Part shown: one piece after another, positions 44,012 through 54,028 of the stretch
Layout of the letters: every line of letters begins with the position of its first letter
How positions within the stretch are numbered: the stretch's first letter is position 1
Source of the DNA: Bdellovibrio sp. ArHS
GTDB lineage: Bacteria > Bdellovibrionota > Bdellovibrionia > Bdellovibrionales > Bdellovibrionaceae
Direction of reading: 5' to 3'
DNA: 64,000 nt
Assembly (NCBI RefSeq): GCF_000786105.1
Contig: NZ_JTEV01000003.1
Coordinates: 229,883 to 293,882, forward strand
Position numbers and translations under genes: made by a program
The notes under the pieces: model-generated
Database searches by the model: none
Told to the model about the DNA's origin: nothing
Seen by the model: the letters and a program-made list of their open reading frames with translations, nothing else

Positions 44012-46573
44012 ATGAAAAAACTCTATCTCATCGACGTCAGTGCCATGTTCTTTCGCGCGTTTTTCGCGATTCGACAGCTGACGTCTCCATCGGGTGTGCC
44101 CGTCAATGCCGTGTATGGATTTCTCTCCATGCTCATCAAGCTTCTTAAAGAAGAAAAGCCCGAATATCTGGTGTTTTGTTACGACCGCAAAGAGCCGTCC
44201 TTTCGTAAGGATATGTATGCTGAATACAAAGCTCATCGGTCTGAAATGCCCGAGGACTTGCAAAAGCAGGTGCCTTATATCAAAAAGTTTGCCGAGCTTT
44301 TGGGCATTCCTGCATTCGACATGCAGGGCTATGAAGCGGACGATATTATCGGTTCGCTGGTAAAATGGGGACGCCATCACAATATGGAAGTTTTCATCGT
44401 CAGTGGCGATAAGGATTTTGGCCAGTTGGTGCAAGATCACGTATGGCTGTATGACACGATGAAAGACATACGCTATGATGCCCAAGGCGTTTTTGCAAAG
44501 TGGGGCGTCAGTCCCGCGCAGTTCATCGACTATTTGGCGATCGTCGGCGATGCTTCCGACAATGTACCGGGAGTGAAGGGTGTCGGTGAAAAAGGCGCCA
44601 TCAAACTTCTGGAGCAGTTTAAAACTCTGGAAGGCATTTACGAAAACATCGACAAGGTCGAAAGTAAAAGTGTGCGCGAGAAGCTGATCGCTTCGAAAGA
44701 CAATGCCTTTTTGTCGAAAAAACTTGTGACTATCTCTACGGATTGCAACGTTCCAGAGGACTTCAATGCCTACAAACTTCAACCCTTTAAAACAGAAGAA
44801 TTGAAAGCACTTCTGCAAGAGTTGAATTTCAAGAATTTCGAAAAAACTTTATTCGGTTCCAACATCGAAGTGCCTGCGGCTGTGCCCAAAGTCACCGCCC
44901 CAAGTGTCGCCGTCAGTGAAGGGGAGATTCAGCCCACTTTGGTCATCACCAAGGAGGATCGGCATTTTCAAGAGCGCACGGTCACCACTCGTGATTTGGC
45001 GGAAATGCTGTCGGAAAATCAAGTGTTGTGGGGCTTTAGTGACACGCGCGGTGTTTTTGTTGGGACAGACTCTGATGTTCTGGAAGTCACAGACTTCGAG
45101 TATCTTGGTAAGTTGTCCGACACCTTTAAGATCCGCTGGAGTGGTTTTGATTTGAAGTCGTTCTGGTACAAAATCGGCGCAAAAGCTCCGTTGGCTGGTT
45201 GGGATTCTCAATTGGCGGCTTATGTTCTTAAGGCCGGTGATACCTCGGATTTCAATAAAGTTTACACCCGCTACATGCTTGAGAATATACCTGAACTGGT
45301 GTCTCCATCAGCACTGTACAATGCTCACCGTAATTTTGCCGCAACTTTGCAGCATGAACTAAAAAAACTCGCGAGTGAAAAAGTCTATCAGGAATTGGAA
45401 CTTCCTTTGGTCCCCGTTCTGTTATCGATGGAAAGATGGGGCGTGCGTATCGACAAAGACCTGCTGGCAAAACAAAGTGCCGAGTTGGAAAGTGAAATTG
45501 CCAGCCTTGAGCAAGGTATCTTTAAGGAGGCCGGGGAGACTTTTAATGTCGGAAGTCCCAAACAGTTGGGAGGCATCCTTTTTGAAAAAATGGGTTTGCC
45601 TGCCGCTAAAAAAACCAAGACGGGCTATTCCACCGACGAAGAAGTTCTTTCCGGTCTGGATCATCCTATCGCCAAATTGATTTTGCAATGGCGTGAACTT
45701 TCCAAGTTAAAATCAACCTATGTCGATGCTCTTCCCACGATGATTGATCCGAAGGACGATCGGGTGCACACAAGTTTCAACCAGGCTTTAACAACGACGG
45801 GACGTCTTTCCAGCACGCATCCCAATCTGCAAAACATTCCGATTAAAACTGTTCGGGGGCAGCAGGTCCGCAAGGCTTTTATTGCCGCTCCAAGAATGAA
45901 ACTTTTGTCGGTGGACTATTCACAAATTGAGCTTAGAATCCTGGCGCACATCTCGGAAGATCCGAATCTATGCAAAGCCTTTGCGGAAGACTTGGATATC
46001 CATGCGGCGACCGCATCGGAAATTTACAACGTGCCTTTGAACCAAGTGACCTCAGACCTCAGAAGATCCGCCAAAGCCGTCAACTTCGGAATTGCCTACG
46101 GCCAAGGCGCCTTCGGTCTTGCCGAAAACTTGGGTATTTCTAGAACCGAAGCCAAAGACATTATCGAGCGCTACTTCACAAGATTTAAAAATGTTCGCGA
46201 ATACATTGAAGGCACCGTAAAGAAAGCCCACGAACAAGGTTACGTAGAAACCTTGTTTGGCCGCCGCCGTTATATCGAAGAGCTAAAATCAAAAAACATG
46301 GCCCTCAAAAAATTCGGAGAACGAGCCGCCATCAACGCTCCCATCCAGGGAACAGCCAGCGATCTGGTTAAAAAAGCGATGATCGAAGTCTTCGAAAAAG
46401 TCCCAGTAAGAATGCTCTTGCAAGTGCATGACGAATTGATCTTCGAGGGCACCGAAGAAGATCTGACAAAGTATTCACCGGAACTAGTGAAGATCATGGA
46501 AAATGTGGCGACGCTTAAGGTCCCTCTAAAAGTGAATTATGCCATAGGAAATAACTGGGACGAAGCCCACTGA
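44012..46573 (+). CDS. polA: DNA polymerase I
   Basis: This encodes 853 residues from ATG 44012 with GGGAGACC upstream. N-terminal 5'-3' exonuclease (about 1-290) with VFCYDRKEPSFRK, YEADDIIGSL, VSGDKDFGQL and YLAIVGDASDNVPGVKG. The middle 3'-5' exonuclease region is degenerate: the FDTET motif reads WGFSDTRG. The polymerase domain has LLSVDYSQIELRILAH, RRSAKAVNFGIAYGQGAFGLA and LLQVHDELIFE. It should repair DNA and process Okazaki fragments, without proofreading by this motif. Confidence 0.96.
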   Translation: MKKLYLIDVSAMFFRAFFAIRQLTSPSGVPVNAVYGFLSMLIKLLKEEKPEYLVFCYDRKEPSFRKDMYAEYKAHRSEMPEDLQKQVPYIKKFAELLGIPAFDMQGYEADDIIGSLVKWGRHHNMEVFIVSGDKDFGQLVQDHVWLYDTMKDIRYDAQGVFAKWGVSPAQFIDYLAIVGDASDNVPGVKGVGEKGAIKLLEQFKTLEGIYENIDKVESKSVREKLIASKDNAFLSKKLVTISTDCNVPEDFNAYKLQPFKTEELKALLQELNFKNFEKTLFGSNIEVPAAVPKVTAPSVAVSEGEIQPTLVITKEDRHFQERTVTTRDLAEMLSENQVLWGFSDTRGVFVGTDSDVLEVTDFEYLGKLSDTFKIRWSGFDLKSFWYKIGAKAPLAGWDSQLAAYVLKAGDTSDFNKVYTRYMLENIPELVSPSALYNAHRNFAATLQHELKKLASEKVYQELELPLVPVLLSMERWGVRIDKDLLAKQSAELESEIASLEQGIFKEAGETFNVGSPKQLGGILFEKMGLPAAKKTKTGYSTDEEVLSGLDHPIAKLILQWRELSKLKSTYVDALPTMIDPKDDRVHTSFNQALTTTGRLSSTHPNLQNIPIKTVRGQQVRKAFIAAPRMKLLSVDYSQIELRILAHISEDPNLCKAFAEDLDIHAATASEIYNVPLNQVTSDLRRSAKAVNFGIAYGQGAFGLAENLGISRTEAKDIIERYFTRFKNVREYIEGTVKKAHEQGYVETLFGRRRYIEELKSKNMALKKFGERAAINAPIQGTASDLVKKAMIEVFEKVPVRMLLQVHDELIFEGTEEDLTKYSPELVKIMENVATLKVPLKVNYAIGNNWDEAH

Positions 46574-46576
46574 CCC

Positions 46577-46701
46577 GCGCTGATGAAAAAGGCCCATCTG
46601 ACTTCGTTGGAGGGCCTTTTCCTGCGCTCCGACGTGCCTCCAGCACGCCTCCGCTTCGGAAAAAACCCTCCGCCTCGCAGCTGGACCTTTTTGATCAGCG
46701 C
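46577..46701. repeat. inverted repeat block A
   Basis: GCGCTGATGAAAAAGG (46577-46592) is repeated inverted at 46686-46701 (CCTTTTTGATCAGCGC) with one mismatch. Inside is a smaller CGTGC-CTCCA-GCACG hairpin and repeated GCCTCC/CCTCCG tracts. The left arm overlaps the polA terminator. Confidence 0.7.
46587..46620 (+). terminator. terminator after polA
   Basis: AAAAGGCCC/GGGCCTTTT stem with a 16-base loop, 14 bases after the polA stop. Confidence 0.75.
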
Positions 46702-46822
46702 TAGTGTGCCTGTTTTTTAGTCTGAAACGGGTCGCGCTCTGAGGCGCTTCGAACAATATTTAAAAAACCATCGCGAAAGCTCAGCTCCCCCAAACACATG
46801 GAGCCGGAGCGAGAGCTTCGTG

Positions 46823-46961
46823 CTTGGGGAGGGGCTTTGGGCTTACTTCCCTGTAGCGAGTTCCGCAGCGAACCCCAAAATTCCAGCGGCAGCCAAGAAG
46901 GAAAAAAAAGAGCGAGGACTGTCCGAGCGAAAGGGAAGTAAGCCCAAAGCCCCTCCCCAAG
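46823..46961. repeat. inverted repeat block B, perfect 30-base arms
   Basis: Arms at 46823-46852 and 46932-46961 are perfect reverse complements over 30 bases, separated by 79 bases. The arms begin CTTGGGGAGGGGCTTTGGGC and contain GCTTACTTCCCT. No target-site duplication is seen. It ends 8 bases from the stop of the convergent lipoprotein gene. No transposase is encoded. Confidence 0.85.
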
Positions 46962-46968
46962 GAAGAAA

Positions 46969-47601
46969 CTACTCCGTCTCCCACCCAACAACTCGTCCGC
47001 CCTCGAAGTAAACATAGCGGGTCTCCTGACGGAATCCCGATGAGGTCGAAACATGTCGTTGATACTTCCAGCGTTCATTTTTGTAGATCGGATTTCCTGA
47101 TACTTCCACCGCCAGAGGCTCGCCCCACGAGCGGCGTACATATTCTTGTGGCATGCCCACCGCAATGTCCTGCGTTTCTACCAGGTCCTTCATTTCCTGT
47201 TGAGGCGCTTGGCTGCGGCTCCAAATATCTTTGCGGTTGATCCACTGTTGGCGGCCTTCAATCGAAGGGACTGATAGAAAAGCCACTTTTTCGTCATCGT
47301 TCTTCAACCACGGAAGAATTTTCGAGTACTGTTCGCGCTCTTTTTTTGAGCCTAAGGATCGCTCCAACTCGCGGACTTTCTGACGCGTGCGAATATCTTG
47401 CAAATCTCGCGAAGTCAGAGCCGCGGGATCTTTGCCCATTTCATACGCGGTTTTTCGGGTGTCTCGGTCAAGAGAGCTGGAATTGTCGGATCCTTCCTCG
47501 TATCGGTTTGTCGTATTGCCGTAACCGCTGTCGGTCGAACGTTGAAAATGGGTGCATCCTGCGACTAAAACAAGCGAAATCAGAAGCAAAACAGACTTCA
47601 T
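46969..47601 (-). CDS. lipoprotein with BamE/SmpA-like C-terminal domain
   Basis: This encodes 210 residues. Lipoprotein signal MKSVLLLISLVLVAGC (lipobox VAGC). The middle is charged and helical; the C-terminal about 60 residues (DIAVGMPQEYVRRSWGEPLA, ERWKYQRHV, YVYFEGGRVVGWET) resemble the SmpA/OmlA/BamE fold that appears in outer-membrane assembly lipoproteins. It lacks the full BamE sequence signature, so the role is uncertain. Divergent from the FliL-like gene. Confidence 0.75.
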   Translation of the reverse strand: MKSVLLLISLVLVAGCTHFQRSTDSGYGNTTNRYEEGSDNSSSLDRDTRKTAYEMGKDPAALTSRDLQDIRTRQKVRELERSLGSKKEREQYSKILPWLKNDDEKVAFLSVPSIEGRQQWINRKDIWSRSQAPQQEMKDLVETQDIAVGMPQEYVRRSWGEPLAVEVSGNPIYKNERWKYQRHVSTSSGFRQETRYVYFEGGRVVGWETE

Positions 47602-47703
47602 GTAAGGTCTCCTAGAACTTTATGCTAGCCGATGCCCTTCTGTTTATAAATTGTTCTTGCGACGTATTTGGTTCTTTTCTTACAATCGTCTTGGGAGTGG
47701 GGC

Positions 47704-48684
47704 TTGGCAGATAACGAAAGCACGACCAAAGTTGAGGATGAAAAAAAGGACAATGCTCCCGAAGGGGAAGCAGAGGACGTCCTATCTCTGGATTCCTTAG
47801 ATGAAATTATTGCCAACGAAGATCCCGAGTTTGCAAAAGCCTTGGGCGAAATCGGTCCCGACGATCCTTTAAATGCAATTTATGAAGAGGGTGTTGAACT
47901 CGAATACACTCTGGAAGAAGAAATAAAACTTTGGCAGCGGTCCACAGGCCTGCGGCAAAAAGTCTTCAAGCTTCTTCCTTTCCTGCCGAAAATTTCCTAC
48001 CGAATTAAAATGAAACGCACCGTTCTTCGCTTAAGTTGGATTAAGTGGAAAGAGCAGGCGATTCAGAATCTAAAAAATGCAGGGCCTTCTTTTTTGGCCT
48101 GGTCCAAGAAGAAAGCGAAGGGGATGCAAGCCGGGATAGGAACCGGTTTGGCGGCCTTCAAACAGTTTAGCTTAGTTAAGAAGTTGGCTTTTGTCGGCTT
48201 AATTTTAGTGACCGGAGTTTCCGCATTTTTAATTTATCGGACGGTGACCAAAGGTTTGATTCCACATGAACAGGAATTATTCATCGGTTCTTTTTCAGAA
48301 TGGGCTCAGAGCAAATATCACTATGATCCCAAGGCCGAAATGGAATCGTTTTATGATTCCACGCGCACGGCCCAGAATATTCTTCTGATGAAAAAAATGG
48401 TCGTGAATCTCAAGCGCTCCTCTGAATCCGGGCCCAACCCAATGGGTGCCTTTGAATTCTATGTGGAAGGCACGGCCTCTGAAGTCGTTGTTGAAATCAA
48501 AGACCGTGAACCTGAAGTGGAAGATTTGTTCCTGAGAACGATCGAAGAAACGACCTACGATCAGGCAGCCTCAGGGGAGGGAAAACAACTTCTTTGCGAA
48601 CGATTGCGCAAAGAGGTGAATAAGATCCTGACGAAAGGTTACGTGCGCAGGATCTTCATCAAAACCGCGATTATAAAGCCTTAA
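47704..48684 (+). CDS. FliL-like membrane protein
   Basis: This encodes 326 residues from TTG 47704 with GGGAGTGGGG upstream. An acidic cytoplasmic N-terminus of about 90 residues (VEDEKKDNAPEGEAEDVLSL), a helical region, one membrane helix (KKLAFVGLILVTGVSAFLIY), then a periplasmic domain like FliL: MKKMVVNLKRSSE, GAFEFYVEG, VEDLFLRTIEETTYD, CERLRKEVNKILTKGYVRRI, FIKTAIIKP. FliL supports the flagellar stator; no flagellar gene is adjacent, so it may serve another rotor or complex. It is longer than usual FliL. Confidence 0.77.
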   Translation: MADNESTTKVEDEKKDNAPEGEAEDVLSLDSLDEIIANEDPEFAKALGEIGPDDPLNAIYEEGVELEYTLEEEIKLWQRSTGLRQKVFKLLPFLPKISYRIKMKRTVLRLSWIKWKEQAIQNLKNAGPSFLAWSKKKAKGMQAGIGTGLAAFKQFSLVKKLAFVGLILVTGVSAFLIYRTVTKGLIPHEQELFIGSFSEWAQSKYHYDPKAEMESFYDSTRTAQNILLMKKMVVNLKRSSESGPNPMGAFEFYVEGTASEVVVEIKDREPEVEDLFLRTIEETTYDQAASGEGKQLLCERLRKEVNKILTKGYVRRIFIKTAIIKP

Positions 48685-49900
48685 AATTTGTGATATCGAT
48701 GTTGTAGTATTTCAGTCTATCGTGAAGAGTGCTTTTCGGCATTCCCAGATCCTGCGCGGTACGACGCTGATTGCCGCGATTTGCTGTCAGTCTTTTAATA
48801 ATCATCTGCTTTTCGATCTCCTTAATCACCGGAATATCGTTAACCGGTCTTTCATTTGGCTCTAAAAATGTGCGATCCAAAAGTTTTTCAATATGACTTT
48901 CCATGATGTGTTCGCGGGGATATAAAGCCGCCGCACGACTGACCAGATTTTTAAGTTCACGGATATTTCCGGGCCAGGTGTGTTTTTTTAAGCGGGCGAT
49001 AGCGCCGAAAGAAAAACGCACGCGCATTTTGCGGGCGAAGTTGTACAGAAGCTCCTCGAAATCCTCCATCCGAAATTGCAGTGCAGGCGGGCTGACCGTG
49101 ATGACATTTAGACGGAAATACAGGTCAGAACGGAAAGCCCCTTCACGAATTTTTTCGCCTAGATTTTGATGGGTGGCGGCGATGATACGCACGTCCGTTT
49201 TGATATTGCGATCAGCGCCGACAGGGCGAATTTCGTTGTTTTCCAGCGCACGAAGAAGTTTGGCTTGCAAGCTGTAAGACAGGTCACCGATTTCGTCCAG
49301 GAACAAAGTGCCACAGCGAGCTGCTTCAAACGCTCCTTTGCGGTCACTGATGGCCCCTGTGAAAGAGCCTTTGATGTGCCCGAAAAGTTCGCTCTCAATC
49401 AAAGTTTCACTTAAGGCACTGCAGTTGACGCTGACAAAGGGACCACGACGGCGCTCACTGGTTTCATGCAAAGCCTGAGCGATAACGTCTTTTCCTGTTC
49501 CCGACGGACCCAAAACCAAAACGGGAAAATCGGTTTTGGCGACGTTGCCCAAGGTTTTTAATTCTTCGTTCCAGACTTCGTTGCGACTGGAAAGGGGGAA
49601 GGCTGCGCCTGTCTCGACTTTTTCTTTGAAGATAAATTCCATTTTGCCAAGACGGATGATGTCGCCATCTTGAAGAACTGCCTCGACAACCCGAGCATCA
49701 TTGACATAAGTGCCGGTGGCTGAGCGCAGATCGCGGATAAGATAATACGAGTCTTTTTTTTCAAGACGGGCATGGCGATCTGAAATCTGATCGGCATTAA
49801 GGGGAATCTGACATTGAGGGTCTTTCCCCAGAGTCATGAACTCGCCCAGGGGAAGGGATCTTGAATTTTCATCGAGTACTTTTAGAAAAGGTTGATGCAT
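48671..49900 (-). CDS. FHA-domain sigma-54 activator
   Basis: This encodes 409 residues. N-terminal FHA domain (ISDRHARLEKKDSYYLIRDL, RSATGTYVND) reads phospho-threonine; the AAA+ domain has Walker A GPSGTGKD, the sigma-54 loop ELFGHIKGSFTGA (GSFTGA rather than GAFTGA), Walker B GTLFLDEIGDL and R-finger region; a Fis-type HTH ends the protein (NQRRTAQDLGMPKSTLHDRLKYY). It should activate sigma-54 promoters when phosphorylated partners are bound. The 3' end overlaps the convergent FliL-like gene by 14 bases. Confidence 0.92.
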   Translation of the reverse strand: MHQPFLKVLDENSRSLPLGEFMTLGKDPQCQIPLNADQISDRHARLEKKDSYYLIRDLRSATGTYVNDARVVEAVLQDGDIIRLGKMEFIFKEKVETGAAFPLSSRNEVWNEELKTLGNVAKTDFPVLVLGPSGTGKDVIAQALHETSERRRGPFVSVNCSALSETLIESELFGHIKGSFTGAISDRKGAFEAARCGTLFLDEIGDLSYSLQAKLLRALENNEIRPVGADRNIKTDVRIIAATHQNLGEKIREGAFRSDLYFRLNVITVSPPALQFRMEDFEELLYNFARKMRVRFSFGAIARLKKHTWPGNIRELKNLVSRAAALYPREHIMESHIEKLLDRTFLEPNERPVNDIPVIKEIEKQMIIKRLTANRGNQRRTAQDLGMPKSTLHDRLKYYNIDITNFKAL

Positions 49901-50055
49901 TTGTGCCTCCTGTTATGGCAGGGCCCTACTTCAAGAGCTTCGCCTGGCTTAAAACGAATTAAATGGGGTTAGAGGTGTTTCGACTCACCAGATTATTGAG
50001 GGAGGGACCCCCTTCTCAGAATTGAGAAAAAGGCCGAGCTCTGATAGCCTTAGCT

Positions 50056-50631
50056 ATGCCAAAAACGATTGAATTCATCAAAAGTGCCGTCCTGGCAAAA
50101 GATTATCCCTTACATAATAAAGCTGAAGTTGCTATCGCCGGTCGCTCCAACGCCGGAAAGTCCTCTTTCATAAATGCGCTGGCAAAAGGAAAAGTCGCGA
50201 AGGTGAGTTCAACGCCGGGTAAAACTCGTCTTTTGAATTTCTTCAACATGGAAGATTCCTACATCCTGACCGATATGCCGGGTTATGGTTTCGCGGCTCG
50301 CTCTAACAGTGAAATTGAAGAGTGGCATGCGATGATCGAGACGTATCTGATGACTCGGGAAAATCTAGTGGGGCTGTTGTTGGTGATGGATATTCGCCGC
50401 GATTGGACCGCGGATGAAGAGCTTCTAAAAAAGTTTTCTGATCGCCGTGGATTTCCTATGGCCGTGGCTTTGACGAAGGCAGATAAAATGACTCGCAACC
50501 ACATCAATCAAGCTGTGGCCAAAGTGAAAAAAATGTCAGGCCTGAGCGCCGTCTTTGCCGTGTCCTCTCTAAAAAAAGAAGGCCAAGACGCGGTCGAGGA
50601 ATACATGTACGAAAACTGGGTGAAACCATGA
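50056..50631 (+). CDS. engB: ribosome-biogenesis GTPase EngB/YsxC
   Basis: This encodes 191 residues with the YihA/EngB G-motifs: G1 GRSNAGKSSF, G2 SSTPGKTRLLNFF, G3 DMPGYGFA and G4 TKADK. Family members help assemble the 50S subunit in the cytoplasm and are usually essential. Its stop overlaps the kdsB start (ATGA), so the two are translationally coupled. Confidence 0.95.
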   Translation: MPKTIEFIKSAVLAKDYPLHNKAEVAIAGRSNAGKSSFINALAKGKVAKVSSTPGKTRLLNFFNMEDSYILTDMPGYGFAARSNSEIEEWHAMIETYLMTRENLVGLLLVMDIRRDWTADEELLKKFSDRRGFPMAVALTKADKMTRNHINQAVAKVKKMSGLSAVFAVSSLKKEGQDAVEEYMYENWVKP

Positions 50632-51356
50632 AGATTGTTGGCGTCATTCCCGCTCGATACGGATCGACCCGCTTCCCCGGAAAACCTCTGGAGCTGTTGA
50701 AAGGTCGACCTCTGATCCAGTGGACGATTGAAGGCGCCAAAAAGTCTAAGCTGATCAGTGAGCTTATCGTAGCTACAGATCACGAAGGTATCAAAGCCGC
50801 CGCCGAGGCCGCAGGGGTCAAAGTCGTGATGACGGCCAGTGAACTTCCTACCGGCAGTGATCGTATCAATGCAGCCGTTCAAAATATCGAATGTGATATC
50901 GTTGTGAACATCCAAGGTGACGAACCTCAAGTGACCGGTGAATTGATTGATAAACTGGCTCAGGTATTCCTTGAGGATAAAAATCTGGACATGGCAACAC
51001 TGGCGCATCCGATCAGTGAGGAAGAGCTGCACTCGATGAATGCCGTGAAGGTCGTTCTGAATAAAAATGACGAGGCTCTTTATTTCAGCCGTTATGCCAT
51101 GCCTTACTCGCGAAAGTCTGCCAAAGACATGGGTTCTTTGGACGGCTGTATGAAGCATATAGGAATGTATGCTTACACGAAAAAATTTTTAAAAACGTTC
51201 TGCGCAGCTCCTCCGGCTTTCATCGAAAATGCCGAAAGCCTGGAGCAGTTAAGAGCGTTGTATTTAGGTGCAAAAATCAAAGTTATCCGGGTCAAGGAAG
51301 CTCTCGTCGGGGTGGATACTCCCGAAGATTTAGCGCGACTCGCAAAAATGCTATAA
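50628..51356 (+). CDS. kdsB: 3-deoxy-manno-octulosonate cytidylyltransferase
   Basis: KdsB activates KDO with CTP to CMP-KDO for lipopolysaccharide core synthesis. The sequence has the nucleotide site IPARYGSTRFPGKPLELLKGR, then IVNIQGDEP-type loop (VVNIQGDEPQVTGELID) and IGMYAYTKKFLKTF. Length (242) is normal. It overlaps engB by 4 bases and precedes pyrG, which makes the CTP it uses, by 15 bases. Confidence 0.96.
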   Translation: MKIVGVIPARYGSTRFPGKPLELLKGRPLIQWTIEGAKKSKLISELIVATDHEGIKAAAEAAGVKVVMTASELPTGSDRINAAVQNIECDIVVNIQGDEPQVTGELIDKLAQVFLEDKNLDMATLAHPISEEELHSMNAVKVVLNKNDEALYFSRYAMPYSRKSAKDMGSLDGCMKHIGMYAYTKKFLKTFCAAPPAFIENAESLEQLRALYLGAKIKVIRVKEALVGVDTPEDLARLAKML

Positions 51357-53030
<1,674 letters not shown>

Positions 53031-53044
53031 GAGAGGTCTTGGCA

Positions 53045-54025
53045 ATGTCTAAGGTAGTTCAGCAAGGTCTTAAGGTTTTGGAAGTGGAAGCGCAAGCCAT
53101 CTTGGGTTTGCGCGATCGCATCGGTGTTGATTTCGAAAAAGCTGTGCAGATGATCAAAGACTGTCAGGGCAAACTGATATTGACGGGAATGGGAAAGTCA
53201 GGACAGATCGCCCGCAAGCTTGCGAGCACTTTTTCTTCCACGGGAACTCCCGCGGTTTTCCTTCATCCCGCGGAAAGTTCACACGGTGACCTGGGCATTG
53301 TCGAAAGCAAAGACGTCGTCATCGCTATTTCCTATGGCGGAGAATCTCCCGAATTTACGGGCATTCTTAAATATGTCGCAAGAAAATCCATTCCAATGAT
53401 CGCTCTCACAGGGAAACCAGGTTCTTCTTTGGCAAAGGCCGCTCAGGTCACTTTGAATGTCTATGTTTCGGAAGAAGCCTGTCCTTTAAATCTAGCGCCG
53501 ACCGCAAGTAGTACGGCCACTTTGGCCATGGGTGACGCTGTGGCGATGGCAGTTATGACAGAAAAAGGCTTCAGTTCGCAGGACTTTGCAGAGTTTCATC
53601 CCGGAGGAAGTTTGGGATATCGTTTGCTCACGCGAGTCAGCGATGTCATGCATTTTGGCGAAGCGTTGCCCACGGTGGGACTGGATGCTCCTTTGCGCCA
53701 GGTGTTTTCGGCCATGACTCATAAAGATGTTCGCGGTGCCGCCGGCGTCGTGGATGAAAAAGGCGATTTGGTCGGAGTCATTACCGATGGTCAGATTCGT
53801 CGCCGTCTTGAAAAGAGCGATGACCCTTTGACGGGAACCGCCAAAGATTTGATGACGACAAGTCCGCGAACCATCGACGCGAACGAATTTGCCGAAAAAG
53901 CGTTATTCGTTATGGAGCAGTTTCAGATCAACATGCTTTTTGTACTGGATAAAGATTCCGCCACTCCTAAAAAGCCGGTCGGAATCCTTCATGTTCAAGA
54001 CTTGTTGAAAGCAAAAGTTCGTTGA
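53045..54025 (+). CDS. kdsD: D-arabinose-5-phosphate isomerase (SIS plus two CBS)
   Basis: KdsD makes arabinose 5-phosphate, the first dedicated KDO precursor. The SIS domain has GMGKSGQIARKLASTFSSTG, HPAESSHGDLGIV and SYGGESPE; then GEALPTVGLDAPLRQVFSAM and a CBS pair. ATG 53045 has AGAGGT eight bases upstream; TTG 53039 is too close to it. It follows pyrG by 14 bases and completes a kdsB-pyrG-kdsD group. Confidence 0.94.
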   Translation: MSKVVQQGLKVLEVEAQAILGLRDRIGVDFEKAVQMIKDCQGKLILTGMGKSGQIARKLASTFSSTGTPAVFLHPAESSHGDLGIVESKDVVIAISYGGESPEFTGILKYVARKSIPMIALTGKPGSSLAKAAQVTLNVYVSEEACPLNLAPTASSTATLAMGDAVAMAVMTEKGFSSQDFAEFHPGGSLGYRLLTRVSDVMHFGEALPTVGLDAPLRQVFSAMTHKDVRGAAGVVDEKGDLVGVITDGQIRRRLEKSDDPLTGTAKDLMTTSPRTIDANEFAEKALFVMEQFQINMLFVLDKDSATPKKPVGILHVQDLLKAKVR

Positions 54026-54028
54026 TCC

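Larger units (their letters stand above)
46574..46968. other. 395-base intergenic region with stacked inverted repeats
   Basis: Between polA and the convergent lipoprotein gene. It holds the polA terminator and inverted repeat blocks A and B. Short open frames on both strands here are by-products of the repeats; none has a signal peptide, convincing ribosome-binding site or recognisable motif. Confidence 0.7.

Noticed and set aside
46820..47011. 63-codon plus-strand frame inside inverted repeat block B
   Set aside because: The translation is a by-product of the repeat arms and lacks a credible start.
46701..47165. 154-codon minus-strand frame across inverted repeat block B
   Set aside because: It overlaps the BamE-like lipoprotein gene in another frame and depends on the repeat; no ribosome-binding site or family pattern.
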